From CAVXFL01 sp963761015 (GTDB lineage Bacteria; Pseudomonadota; Alphaproteobacteria; Acetobacterales; Acetobacteraceae), in the NCBI GenBank assembly GCA_963761015.1, contig CAVXFL010000023.1, positions 1 through 34,835 on the forward strand: a stretch of 34,835 bases of DNA. Reading direction: 5' to 3'. The notes below the pieces were generated by a model that worked only from the letters and a program-made list of their open reading frames with translations, was not told where the DNA came from and did not search any database. Of this stretch, positions 1 to 8,556 are shown in pieces (the first letter of the stretch is position 1; every line of letters starts with the position of its first letter). The translations under genes and the position numbers were made by a program.

Positions 1-1677
1 CGAATGCGCCCGCATCACCATGGCGCGGCGGATTTTTTGCGTCGCCGTAAGCAGCCCGTTCTCCAAGGTGAACGGCGGCACGAGGCGGTGGCGGCGGATG
101 CGCTCGTGCACCGCGAGGCGCTTGTTCACCCGCGACAGCGTGAGCGCGATGCCGACGTCGTCGTGGCCCGGCGCCGGCACCAGGAGCGCGGTCAGGCCGG
201 AGCGGCCGTCGCCCACCACCACGGCTTGCGCGATCTCCGGCTCGGCCATCAGCATGCCTTCCACGCGCGCGGGCGAAACGTTCTCCGCCGCCGGACAGCA
301 CGATGATGTCCTCTTTGCGGTCGGTGATGCAGAGATAGCCCTCGGCGTCCATCGTGCCGATGTCGCCGGTGTGCAGCCAGCCGCCGCGCAGCGCCGCCGC
401 CGTCGTGTCCGGCTGGCCCCAGTAGCCGTCCATGACCAGCTCGCCGCGCACCAGGATTTCCCCGTCCTCGGCGATGCGCACCGCGACGTCGGCCAGCGGC
501 TTGCCGACCGTGTCGATGCGGATCGCATCCGCCGGGTTGGCGCTGATCACCGGACCCGCCTCGGTCTGGCCGTAGCCCTGCATGAGGGTCAGCCCGAGCG
601 CCAGGTAGAAGCGCCCGATCTCCGGCTCCAGCCGCGCGCCGCCGCACATCACCGCGCGCAGCCGGCCGCCGAAGCGCGCCATGACGCGGCGGCGGATCAG
701 CGGGTCGAGCACCGGGTCGAGCAGCCGGTCGGCCAGGGTCGATTGCCCGTCGAGCCGGCGCAGCCCGGCCGCGATGGCGTGCCGGAACAGCGCCTGCTGC
801 CACGGCTTCTGCCGCGCCACCTGGGCGAGGACGCGGCCCGGATCACCTCCAAGACGCGCGGCACCGCGGTCATGATGGTCGGGCGCACCGCCGAGAGATC
901 CGCGGCCAGATGCTCGACGCCGCGAGAATAGACGATTTCGGTGCCGAGGCTCGGCAACAGGAACTGCCCGACCAGGTGCTCGTAGGCGTGCGCGATCGGC
1001 AGGAAGGAGAGATAGATTTCGTTGCGCAGCTTTAAAGGGCCGCAGCAGTTCCTCCGAACTGCGGCAGTTCGCCATGAGCGAGCGGTGCGGCAGCATCACG
1101 CCGCGCGGCAGCCCGCCGGTGCCCGAAGTGTAGATCAGGCAGGCGAGCGCGCCCGGGGGGATCGCCGCGGCCTCGGCGGCGATGTCGTCCGGCGGGCGGC
1201 GGTCGGCGACCAGCGACTCCCAGGGCAGCACGGCGACGCCGGGCGCCTCGACCGGCGCCATGGCGACCAGGAGATCGAGCCCGCCCGCGCGCCGCGCCCC
1301 GGCCACGACCGCGCCCGCCAGTTCGGGGGAAGAGACCACCGCCGCGGCGCGCCGAAATCGCGCAAGAGGTGGGCGTGATCGTCGGCGGTGTCGGTGACGT
1401 AGGCCGGCACCGGCACGGCGCGGATGGCGAGCAGCGCGGTTTCCGCGATCAGGTATTCCGGGCGGTTCTCGCTGGCGATCAGCACCCGATCGCCCGCCGC
1501 CACCCCGGCCGAGCGCAGCGCCCGCGCCGCCGAGGCCGCCTGAACGCCGTACTCGCCCCAACTGACCGCGCGCCAGAAGCCGTCGCGATAGCCGCGCATG
1601 AGCGGCCGCTCCTGCCAGCGACGGCTCAGCGCGAACATCATCGCGGCCAGATTGGGCGAGCGCGGATACTCGGTCAC
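1..1677 (-). pseudogene. Long-chain acyl-CoA synthetase (AMP-forming), frame broken four times, 3' end outside window
   Basis: AMP-dependent synthetase that activates a fatty or other carboxylic acid to acyl-CoA through an acyl-adenylate. Reading the minus strand across three frames recovers one continuous family protein: an N-terminal part with SENRPEYLIAE, the P-loop-like YTSGTGGLPRGVML, then SFLPIAHAYEHL, TAVPRVLEVIR, the adenylate motif GYGQTEAGPVIS, GWLHTGDIG and ITDRKEDIIVLSGG, ending near KIRRAMVM at the window edge. Frame changes fall near 1350, 1033 (an extra A in an A run), 838 (a missing G in a G run) and 286 (an extra G in a G/C repeat). The GTG at 1677 is the likely start, because the upstream open frame runs through a 12-bp tandem repeat. 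The gene is divergent from mutL. The family is certain. The substrate is not, and it is unclear whether the breaks are sequencing errors or true decay. Confidence 0.8.
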
Positions 1678-1692
1678 GTCCTTGTTCCATCC

Positions 1693-1728
1693 GGTTTCGG
1701 GCCAGGTTTCGGGCCGGATTTCGGGCCG
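1693..1728. repeat. Three tandem copies of a 12-bp unit (GGTTTCGGGCC-like)
   Basis: Three consecutive 12-base units, GGTTTCGGGCCA, GGTTTCGGGCCG and GATTTCGGGCCG, lie immediately upstream of the likely acyl-CoA synthetase start, in the gap between it and mutL. If the synthetase began further upstream they would encode a short Pro/Glu-rich repeat. No function can be read from the sequence. Confidence 0.8.
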
Positions 1729-1851
1729 GAATCGCCGCCACGGCAACCCGGGGCGCGATGCCCATAGGACGAACACCCCGCCCAAGCCAAGCCTCCGCCC
1801 GCGCGCGCGATCGGCCGCCGCGGATTAACCCAACTCGCCGCGATCCGCGCT

Positions 1852-3713
1852 ATGATGGCCGCCATGCGCGCCGAGCCCGCCAGCCTCGCCCCGGACCCCG
1901 ATCCGGGGCCCGCCCCGCAAGCCGCCCGCATCCGCCGCCTGCCCGACGCGGTGGTCTGCCGCATCGCCGCCGGCGAGGTGATCGAGCGGCCGGCGGCGGC
2001 GGTGAAGGAGCTGGTGGAGAACGCGCTCGACGCCGGGGCGCGCCGGATCGCGGTCGCGCTCGCCGCCGGCGGCATCGAACGGATCGAGGTCACGGACGAC
2101 GGTGCCGGCATGGACGCCGAGGCGCTGGCGCTCGCGGTCGAGCGGCACGCCACCTCGAAGCTCGCCGGCGACGACCTGGTCGCCATCCGTACCCTCGGCT
2201 TCCGCGGCGAGGCGCTGCCGGCGATCGGCGCCGCCGCGCGGCTCGCCATCACCTCGCGCCCGGCGGGCGCGCCGCACGCGCACACGATCCGCGTCGCGGG
2301 GGGGCTCGACTCCGAAGTGGCCCCGGCCGCCGGTCCGGCCGGCACGCGCGTGGTCGTCGCCGACTTGTTCTTCGCCACCCCGGCGCGGCGCAAATTCCTG
2401 AAATCGGCGCGGGTCGAGGCCGAGCAGGCGGTGATCGCCGTGCGCCGCCTGGCGTTGGCCGCGCCGCATGTCGCCGTCCGCCTGGAGAGCGACGGCCGCC
2501 TCGCCTTCGACGTCCCCGCCCAGGACGCCCGCGCCCGCGCCGCCGCGCTGCTCGGCCCCGAGGCCGCCGCCGCGCTCGTTCCCGTGGCCGCCGAGCGCGG
2601 CGGGCTCCGGCTGTCCGGCTTCGCGGCGCTGCCCAGCCTGACCCGCGCCAGCGCGGCGGAGCTGCATCTGGTGGTGAACGGCCGGCCAGTCGCCGATCCG
2701 CTGCTGCGCACCGCCGTGCGCGTCGGCTATCGCGAGGTGATCGCCGCCGGTCGCTATCCGGTGGTGGCGCTGGCGCTCGACCTGCCCGCCGAGGAGGTCG
2801 ACGTGAACATGCACCCGGCGAAGGCCGAGCTGCGCTTCCGCGACCCGGCCGGCGTGCGCGGCTTCGTCATCGGCACGCTCGCGCGCGCCCTCGCCGCCCC
2901 CGTGTCGGGAGACCGGGCCGGGCTTGCCGCGGGCGATGGCGCCGCCGCCCTGCCGCGCGGGCCGCTGCGCTTCACCCGTTCGCCGTCGCGATGGCCCGCC
3001 GGCCCGCCGCCCCCGCCGCCACACCGTCCGCCGCCGCGGCGGTGGGATTCGCCGAGGCGCAAGCCTCGCTGGCCGGCGGCTTCGCCCCCGCCACGCGCGC
3101 CGCGCCCACGGCCGCGCCGGCGGCGAACGGGTTTCCCCTCGGCGCCGCCGTGGCGCAGCTGCTCGACACCTATGTCGTCGCGGTCACGGCGGACGACGGC
3201 GTGGTGCTGGTCGATCAGCACGCGGCGCACGAGCGCCTCACCCACGAGGCCCTGCGCGCGCAACTGCTGGCGGGCGGGGTGCGCGCGCAGCAACTGCTGC
3301 TGCCCGCCGTGGTCGATCTGCCGCCGGCCGACGCCGCGCGGCTCGCCGAGCACGCCGGCGAGCTCGGCCGGCTCGGCCTCGAGCTGGAGGCGTTCGGCCC
3401 TGGCGCCGTGCTGGTGCGGGCGCTCCCCGCCCTGCTCGGCGCGCCCGACCCGGCGCCGCTGTTGCGCGACCTCGCCGACGAATTCGCCGCCTGGGACCAG
3501 GCGACGGCGCTGGCGGCGAGGCTGGACGCCGCGCTCGCCCGGCTGGCCTGCCACGGCAGCGTGCGCGCCGGCCGCCGCCTCGGGCTCGCCGAGATGGACG
3601 CGCTGTTGCGCCAGATGGAGGCGGCGCCGCGCGCCGCCACCTGCAGCCACGGCCGCCCGACCTTCGTGAAACTGGGCAAGCCGGATTTCGAACGCCTGTT
3701 CGGCCGCCGCTGA
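1852..3713 (+). CDS. mutL: DNA mismatch repair protein MutL (endonuclease type), one frameshift in the linker
   Basis: MutL couples mismatch recognition by MutS to strand incision. The N-terminal GHKL ATPase is complete: AAGEVIERPAAAVKELVENA, the ATP-binding DDGAGMD, RHATSKL, TLGFRGEALPAIG, DLFFATPARRKFLK and DVNMHPAKAE. The C-terminal domain carries the metal-site motif DQHAAHERLTHE (pattern DQHAxxExxxxE), then ACHGSVRAG and CSHGRP, as in nicking MutL proteins of bacteria without MutH. The first part reads in the frame of 1852 and the last ~220 residues in another frame ending at 3713. The shift lies between about 2890 and 3040, in the poorly conserved Pro/Ala linker, so its exact place cannot be read. 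Start codons at 1852, 1855 and 1864 are all possible and none has a clear ribosome site. If the shift is real, the endonuclease domain is lost. Confidence 0.93.
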
Positions 3714-3743
3714 GCCCGCGACGGCCGGTTCGGAAGCTCGCCG

Positions 3744-4559
3744 CTATCGCCGCTCTTCGCAGATATACACGTTGCGGAACGGGTCGAACTGGTGCCGCCA
3801 GGGCGCCGCCTTCACCTCGCCGCGCCCGGTCAGCAGCTTGATCGCCGTGATGCCGACGACGCCGGCGCAGAGCTGGCAGGCGGCGCCGATCGAGGGCGCG
3901 CGCCGCGCCTCGAGGTCGAACCGGCTCGGATCGACCAGGTAGGACTGGAACAGTCTTTCCGGCGCCAGCCCTTCGAGGAACAGCCGCTCCATGGTCCGCT
4001 GGCGCGCCTCGGGAGCGAGCGCCGGATCGTCCGCCGAGGCCATCCGGAAATAATCGTCAAAGCTCATGCCGTCCGGCGTGACGATCACGTAGGCGGTGGA
4101 AAGCCCGATCGGGCCGGCGGTGATCGCGGCGATGCCGCGCGCGCGGGCGGCGGCGAAGGCGGCGCGGCGGATGCCCATCGCGTGGAAGTCGAAGCCGTCG
4201 ACCAGCAGGTCGGCGCCGTCGAGGAACCGGTCGAGATTGGCCGCGGTGACGCCCTCGCCGAAGGTGCTGAGGTCGAGCTCGGGATTGATGGCGCGCGCCA
4301 GCTCGGCCATAACCGCGGCCTTGGGGCGGCCGATGCTGGCGAGGGTGGCGCCGACCTGGCGGTTGAAATTGGCGAGCTCGTAATGATCGGCGTCGGCGAT
4401 GGCGAAGCCGCCGATCCCGAGCCGCGCGAGGGTGAGCAGATGCGCCCCGCCCACCCCGCCGCAGCCGGCCACGGCGACCCGGGCGGCGCGGAGCCGCGCC
4501 TGTTCCTCCGCGGTGAGCCAGCCGATATTGCGGTCGAACGCCTGATCGTAGCTGAACAC
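3744..4559 (-). CDS. ThiF/MoeB-type E1-like adenylyltransferase
   Basis: 271 residues with the Rossmann-type ATP-binding fold of E1-like enzymes: GCGGVGGAHLL at residues 32-42, then ADADHYELANFNRQ (the D-x-x-x-x-NxNRQ nucleotide/Mg site), GRPKAAVM, and LLVDGFDFHAMGIRR. Family members adenylate the C-terminal glycine of a ubiquitin-like sulfur carrier or an amino-acid carboxylate. No sulfur-carrier, thi or moa gene lies nearby, so the partner is unknown. The late part has the short Cys pair in AACQLCAG, and the protein lacks the C-terminal rhodanese domain found in some relatives. It converges on mutL (30-base gap) and starts 68 bases from the tRNA-Ser gene on the other strand. Frame intact. 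Confidence 0.85.
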   Translation of the reverse strand: MFSYDQAFDRNIGWLTAEEQARLRAARVAVAGCGGVGGAHLLTLARLGIGGFAIADADHYELANFNRQVGATLASIGRPKAAVMAELARAINPELDLSTFGEGVTAANLDRFLDGADLLVDGFDFHAMGIRRAAFAAARARGIAAITAGPIGLSTAYVIVTPDGMSFDDYFRMASADDPALAPEARQRTMERLFLEGLAPERLFQSYLVDPSRFDLEARRAPSIGAACQLCAGVVGITAIKLLTGRGEVKAAPWRHQFDPFRNVYICEERR

Positions 4560-4627
4560 CCCTGCACTCTACTTATGGTTGCACACCCTTGTCTAGCGGG
4601 ATCGGATGCCCGATTATTGTCGGCTGG

Positions 4628-4718
<91 letters not shown>

Positions 4719-4782
4719 ATCTGCTAACGCCTTGAATGTAAAACTTTATGGCCGGGGCCGAGTGATATTTGACCACTATTTT

Positions 4783-4905
4783 TGTCCGCCGAGCCGCCGC
4801 AAGTTCAAGGCACAACGACGGCAGCGATTCCTCCCGGACGATATTGTACGGCTATGGCGCGCTGCCGAACAGTCCGGTGATACCGAGTTGGCGAAGACAA
4901 TTACT
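4783..4905 (+). pseudogene. Possible tyrosine-integrase scrap downstream of tRNA-Ser
   Basis: About 40 residues (RRKFKAQRRQRFLPDDIVRL, then WRAAEQSGDTELAKTI) resemble the entry into a phage-type integrase catalytic domain (pattern FLtpdEixrLxxAaxxsg). The resemblance is weak and rests on memory of the family. No catalytic Arg or Tyr segment follows and no N-terminal core-binding domain precedes it. Its place just after a tRNA 3' end is where an island integrase would sit. Otherwise 4719-5000 holds nothing recognisable. Confidence 0.25.
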
Positions 4906-5000
4906 CACCAGTCGGGAATTACTAAACCAGGCGTGCAGCAGGTAAGTCCAGGCGATGATAGCGGTGACGATGAACAACTCGGCTCGGAAGGTGTAACTGC

Positions 5001-5692
5001 TCACCCCGGTGTGGGTAGTGGCTGGGTGAGCAGGGCGGTGCGGACGGCACCGAGTATGGCAGTTCGGTTGGCCTTGGCGGTGCTGACGATGGAGCGGAAT
5101 GCGGCGTAGGTCTCGGCCCCCCACTCGCAGCGGAAACCGTTGGTGACCTTGCGGAAGATCACGCTGGGGCGGAGGTTCCGCTCGGAGATGTTGTTGGTGT
5201 ACGGCACGTCGCGGTTGGTAACGAACACGAACAAGTGCGCGCGATTGGCCCCGATGCGCTTGCGTAACTTGCGTCCCGGCTCACCGATCGGGCCGGCCAT
5301 CATGATCCGATCGAGCCGGCGGTTCAGATCGGCACGATACTGGCGCAATGTGCTGTCGGCCAACGTGTCGCGTCGCTGCCCAATGGCGATGGCGCGCAGC
5401 AGCAGCCGTTTGAAGGCGGCGCTGAAGGCGGTATCGCCACATTCGATGGCATACCGTGCATCGCGCAGCAGATGCGCGAGGCACACCTGCCATTCCACGG
5501 CATGGCCGCGCTGGCTGCCCAGCATATCGGAGACCCAAACCATCGGCTGAATGGCACCGAACAAGTCCTGCACGACGGCCTTGCCGCGGCTGGGGCGAAT
5601 GATGTGCAGCACCGCGAGCGTGCCGACGAACACCCATTCCCAGCAAGTCTTGCCGCTCACCCGCGCCGAGGTTTCGTCCGAACACACAGAAG
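5001..5692 (-). pseudogene. IS66-family transposase, C-terminal half only
   Basis: The minus strand encodes the C-terminal part of an IS66 DDE transposase (OrfC): SDETSARVSGKTCWEWVFVG, then VVQDLFGAIQPMVWVSDMLG, CLAHLLRDARYAIECGD, and the final catalytic-Glu region NNISERNLRPSVIFRKVTNG, ending at a stop at 5001. The N-terminal half is missing, since the frame is cut at 5692/5693 by the left end of the IS3 element. It does not resume on the far side of that element, where an IS630 fragment is found instead. Non-functional remnant. Confidence 0.88.
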
Positions 5693-5693
5693 T

Positions 5694-5712
5694 GGACCCC
5701 GAATTTAGGACC
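5694..5712 (+). repeat. Left terminal inverted repeat of the IS3-family element
   Basis: GGACCCC-N7-GGACC. The reverse complement of 7060-7078 has the same two blocks at the same spacing (12 of 19 positions match). The exact outermost base may be 5693. Confidence 0.75.
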
Positions 5713-5760
5713 GGTGGCTTGATTGGAGAGAGGCCGCTCCGCTGATAGACGGAGCGGGAG

Positions 5761-6051
5761 ATGACGAAGCGAACACGACGCAAGATCGATGCGGCGCTGA
5801 AGGCGAAGATCGCAGTGGAGGCATTGCGGGAGACCGCGACGGTGACCGACCTCGCGCAGCGCTATGGGGTGCACCCGAACCAAATCTACGCCTGGAAGAA
5901 GCAGCTTCAGGAGCAGGCGGCACGGGCATTCGATGCCAAGGTCGGCCACGAGGCTGAGGCGCAGCGCGAACGTGAGATCGAGAAGCTGCACGCCAAGATC
6001 GGGCAGTTGACCGTGGAACGCGATTTTTTGGCCGGGAGGTCCGGAAGATGA
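5761..6051 (+). CDS. IS3-family transposase OrfA
   Basis: 96 residues with the N-terminal helix-turn-helix of IS3 OrfA (AVEALRETATVTDLAQRYGV, then HPNQIYAWKKQL) and a C-terminal heptad/leucine region (IEKLHAKIGQLTVERDFL) that mediates multimerisation. The protein binds the terminal inverted repeats. It overlaps orfB by 4 bases (ATGA) and shares a -1 frameshift window with it. The start ATG follows a GGAGCGGGAG ribosome site. Confidence 0.92.
   Translation: MTKRTRRKIDAALKAKIAVEALRETATVTDLAQRYGVHPNQIYAWKKQLQEQAARAFDAKVGHEAEAQREREIEKLHAKIGQLTVERDFLAGRSGR
6024..6029 (+). promoter_or_regulatory. T6 slippery site, probable programmed -1 frameshift joining OrfA and OrfB
   Basis: A run of six T (GATTTTTTGG) lies 20 bases before the orfA stop. 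A -1 slip here converts ERDFLAGRSGR* into ERDFFGREVRKMSTP and enters the orfB frame, giving the OrfAB fusion that is the active transposase in IS3 elements. Read from sequence and family practice. No test is possible here. Confidence 0.6.
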
Positions 6052-7010
6052 GCACTCCGGACCGGCGCGCCCGGCTCGACCGCGACCACCCCAACCTATC
6101 GGTCCGCCGCCAATGCGCGTTGCTGGGCCTGGCGCGATCCGGCGTGTATCGCGAGCCGACGGCGGCGAACGACAACGAACTCGCGCTGCTGCGTCGCATC
6201 GACGAGCTGTTCACGGCCTGGCCGTTTCTCGGTTCGCGGCGGATCACGGCGCTGCTGCGGGCCGAAGGTCGCGCGGTTAACCGCAAGCGGGTGCAGCGGT
6301 TGATGCGGTGGATGGGGATCGCCGCACTCGGGCCGAAGCCGCGCACCACCAAGCCGGCGCCGGGGCACAAGATCTTCCCGTATTTGCTTCGGGATTTGCC
6401 GATCGAGCGGCCGAACCAGGTCTGGGCGGCGGACATCACCTACGTCCCGATCGGCCGCGGCTTCTTGTATCTGGTGGCGATCATGGACTGGCAGAGCCGG
6501 GCGGTGCTGGCTTGGCGGTTGTCGAACACGATGGACGTGTCGTTCTGCGTTTCCGCGCTGGCAGAAGCGCTGAGGCGGTTCGGCAAGCCGGAGATCTTCA
6601 ACACCGATCAGGGGAGCCAATTCACCAGCGCGGCGTTCACCGGCACGCTGCTCGCGGCCGGGATCAAAGTGTCGATGGACGGGCGCGGGCGGTGGCTGGA
6701 CAACGTGTTCATTGAGCGGTTGTGGCGCTCGCTGAAGCACGAGGACGTGTATCTGAAAGGCTATGCGGATGGCCGCGAGGCGCGGGCCGGGATTGCCGCA
6801 TGGATCGCGTTTTACAATCTGCGGCGGCCGCATCAGGCGCTGGGAAATCGCCCGCCGATGGCGGTTTCGCGCGAGGGGCTGCCCGGCAAGAGCGAAAGGT
6901 TGCTGCCCGGCAAGAGCGAAACGGTTGTGGACATGACGCTGCGCTTGGATAACGCTGGCGCGTTATCCACATGCCCACAACCGCAGCAGCAGCAGCCACA
7001 AGCGGCATAA
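6048..7010 (+). CDS. IS3-family transposase OrfB (DDE integrase core)
   Basis: 320 residues: an N-terminal HTH_21-type segment (FLGSRRITALLRAEGRAVNR) followed by the rve integrase core. The three acidic residues are visible in WAADITYVP, FNTDQGSQFTS and NVFIERLWRSLKHE, and the C-terminal FYNLRRPHQALGNRPP is canonical. Frame intact. The C-terminus has a 24-base tandem duplication (LPGKSERL/LPGKSETV) and ends in a Gln-rich tail. It is probably made mainly as the OrfAB fusion through the T6 site. Confidence 0.95.
   Translation: MSTPDRRARLDRDHPNLSVRRQCALLGLARSGVYREPTAANDNELALLRRIDELFTAWPFLGSRRITALLRAEGRAVNRKRVQRLMRWMGIAALGPKPRTTKPAPGHKIFPYLLRDLPIERPNQVWAADITYVPIGRGFLYLVAIMDWQSRAVLAWRLSNTMDVSFCVSALAEALRRFGKPEIFNTDQGSQFTSAAFTGTLLAAGIKVSMDGRGRWLDNVFIERLWRSLKHEDVYLKGYADGREARAGIAAWIAFYNLRRPHQALGNRPPMAVSREGLPGKSERLLPGKSETVVDMTLRLDNAGALSTCPQPQQQQPQAA
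6879..6921 (+). repeat. 24-base-period direct repeat inside orfB
   Basis: CTGCCCGGCAAGAGCGAAA occurs at 6879-6897 and again at 6903-6921, encoding two copies of LPGKSE just after the conserved integrase core. The in-frame duplication leaves the catalytic domain untouched. Confidence 0.85.
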
Positions 7011-7059
7011 TGTGAGGAATCAGGAGCGGTCGAATTCCAATTAAGCCGAGCGGCTCAGT

Positions 7060-7078
7060 GGTCCACTTGAGGGGGTCC
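7060..7078 (-). repeat. Right terminal inverted repeat of the IS3-family element
   Basis: The reverse complement reads GGACCCC-N7-GGACC, pairing with 5694-5712. Confidence 0.75.
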
Positions 7079-7082
7079 GCCT

Positions 7083-7571
7083 CAGAGGTCGCCGAGGGCG
7101 AAGTCAGGATCATGGGATCGAGGACCAATCTGCTGCGGACCCTCGCCGCCGCATCGGGCGTAAATCCGGCTACGGCCGGCGTGCCCAGCTTTGGACCGAA
7201 GTGGCGGCTATTGCAGGAACTGCAACCGAAGCTCGACCCCAGACGTCTGGTGTTTTTGGATGAGACCTGGGCGAAACGAACATGACCGATTGCTCGGCCG
7301 TGCGCCGCGCGGGCAACGGCTGATCGCCGCGGTGCCGTACGGCCACTGCAAGACCATCACGTTTGTGGCGGCGTTGCGGCACGACCGCGTGGATGCGCCG
7401 GTCGTGCTGGACGGCGCGAACGATGGCGAAGCGTTCCGCGCCTATGTCAAGCAGTTTCTCGCCCCAACCCTTGCGCCCGGCGAGATCGTGCTTGCCGACA
7501 ATCTGCCGAGCCACAAGGTCGCTGGGGTGCGCGAGGCGATTGAAGCACGTGGGGCGGGCCTGCTGCTCTGA
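7083..7571 (+). pseudogene. IS630-family transposase fragment, truncated at both ends and frameshifted
   Basis: The central DDE part of an IS630-type transposase: LQPKLDPRRLVFLDETWA in one frame, then LLGRAPRGQRLIAAVPYGH, TFVAALRHDRVDAPVVLDG and the second acidic motif GEIVLADNLPSHK in the next. The frame change near 7273 is explained by one missing A in the AAA run (expected WAKTNMTR). The 5' portion is replaced by the IS3 element and unrecognised sequence. The 3' part stops at about 7566, before the usual LPPYSPDLNPIE motif, where an IS21 istA tail begins. Dead. Confidence 0.85.
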
Positions 7572-7663
7572 AGCACGGGCTCGACCGCAAGGCGTCGCCG
7601 CAAGCCGCGGACGGCACGCCCCTCCTGCACGTCAACATCCGCGGCTCCGGCTACTTTCACTGA
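7567..7663 (+). pseudogene. IS21 IstA transposase, C-terminal tail only
   Basis: The open frame LKHGLDRKASPQAADGTPLL followed by HVNIRGSGYFH and a stop matches the usual C-terminus of IstA (HxNxRGxxYY). It lies 11 bases before the istB start, the normal istA-istB spacing. All of the catalytic region of IstA is missing, replaced by the IS630 fragment, so the element cannot transpose. Confidence 0.7.
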
Positions 7664-7674
7664 GGACACAACCA

Positions 7675-8409
7675 TTGCTGCATCAACCGATACTCGACCG
7701 GCTGCGCGAACTCGGCCTTGCAGGAGTGGCCAAAGGATTCCGCGACCTCGCGCCCAATCCCGAGAGCCGCGAGCTGGACCACGCCGAATGGCTCGGTCTG
7801 CTGCTGGAACAGGAGGCCACCCTGCGGCAGCAGAAGCGCTTCGAGGCGCGAACGCGAACCGCCAAATTGCGGCAGGCCGCGTCGATAGAGGACATCAACT
7901 ACAAGGCCGCCCGGGGGCTGGACCGGACGATGGTCCTGCGGCTCGCCAGTTGCGACTGGATCCGCGAACACCGTCACTGTCTGATCACCGGGCCCTGCGG
8001 GGTCGGCAAGTCGTGGTTGGCGTGCGCGCTCGGCGACAAGGCCTGCCGCGAGAATTTCTCGGTTCTCTACCAACGCAGCCCGCGGCTGTTCGCCGCTCTC
8101 GCGCTGGCACGCGGTGACGGCCGCTATGCCCGGCTGATGCGCCAGTTCGCCCGCGTCGATCTGCTGATCCTGGACGACTGGGGGCCGGAGCCGTTGAACG
8201 CTGAACAGCGACGCGACCTGCTGGAGATCATTGACGACCGCTACGACCGCGGCTCGCTGATCATCACCAGCCAGGTGCCGGTCGACCGCTGGTACGAGAC
8301 CGTGGGCGACCCCACTCTGGCCGAAGCCATCCTCGATCGCGTCATTCACAGCGCCCAACGCATCGAACTGAACCGCGAAAGTCTGCGCAAGCAGCGGGCC
8401 GCAACTTGA
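7675..8409 (+). CDS. istB: IS21-family helper ATPase IstB
   Basis: 244 residues of the AAA+ helper that loads target DNA for IstA. An N-terminal helical domain (LDRLRELGLAGVAKGFRDLA) is followed by Walker A GPCGVGKSWLACALG, Walker B LLILDDWGPEPL, sensor region IITSQVPVDRWYE and the end IELNRESLRKQR. TTG at 7675 is the best start because it follows the istA tail directly. An upstream extension in the same frame only reads through the IS630 and istA remnants. Frame intact, but the partner transposase is gone. Confidence 0.92.
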   Translation: MLHQPILDRLRELGLAGVAKGFRDLAPNPESRELDHAEWLGLLLEQEATLRQQKRFEARTRTAKLRQAASIEDINYKAARGLDRTMVLRLASCDWIREHRHCLITGPCGVGKSWLACALGDKACRENFSVLYQRSPRLFAALALARGDGRYARLMRQFARVDLLILDDWGPEPLNAEQRRDLLEIIDDRYDRGSLIITSQVPVDRWYETVGDPTLAEAILDRVIHSAQRIELNRESLRKQRAAT

Positions 8410-8485
8410 CCACCCTGAACCCGATACGACATCACCAAAACCGACCCGACGAGACGACGCTACCCGGCCGGGATCAGATCGGTAG

Positions 8486-8554
8486 GGTGGCCGGCTTCAA
8501 ATCGGAACGGTGCCCGTCATCAAGTTGGAATAGGTGGCCGACTTGCATCGGAAT
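8486..8554. repeat. IS21 right-end terminal repeats
   Basis: Two near-identical blocks, GGTGGCCGGCTTCAAATCGG (from 8486) and GGTGGCCGACTTGCATCGGA (from 8533), lie 47 bases apart after istB. Multiple terminal repeats of this kind are typical of IS21 ends. The second marks the outer edge, where the ISKra4-type transposase resumes at about 8557. No left end survives in the window. Confidence 0.7.
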
Positions 8555-8556
8555 CT

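Larger units (their letters stand above)
5693..7079 (+). mobile_element. Complete IS3-family insertion sequence
   Basis: An element of about 1.39 kb with two overlapping genes (orfA, orfB) inside imperfect terminal inverted repeats. The left end GGACCCC-N7-GGACC (5694-5712) mirrors the right end (7060-7078), with equal 7-base spacing. The orfA/orfB layout, the -1 overlap and the DDE motif in OrfB place it in IS3. No matching short direct repeat flanks the ends: left flank ...CAGAAG, right flank CCTCAG... The left neighbour is IS66 and the right neighbour IS630, so the copy probably took part in recombination after insertion. Confidence 0.88.

Noticed and set aside
1825..3024. Long open frames on the strand opposite mutL (also 2754-3650)
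   Set aside because: These are antisense shadows typical of very GC-rich DNA. They are Arg/Gly-rich with no family motifs, while the plus strand carries all MutL motifs.
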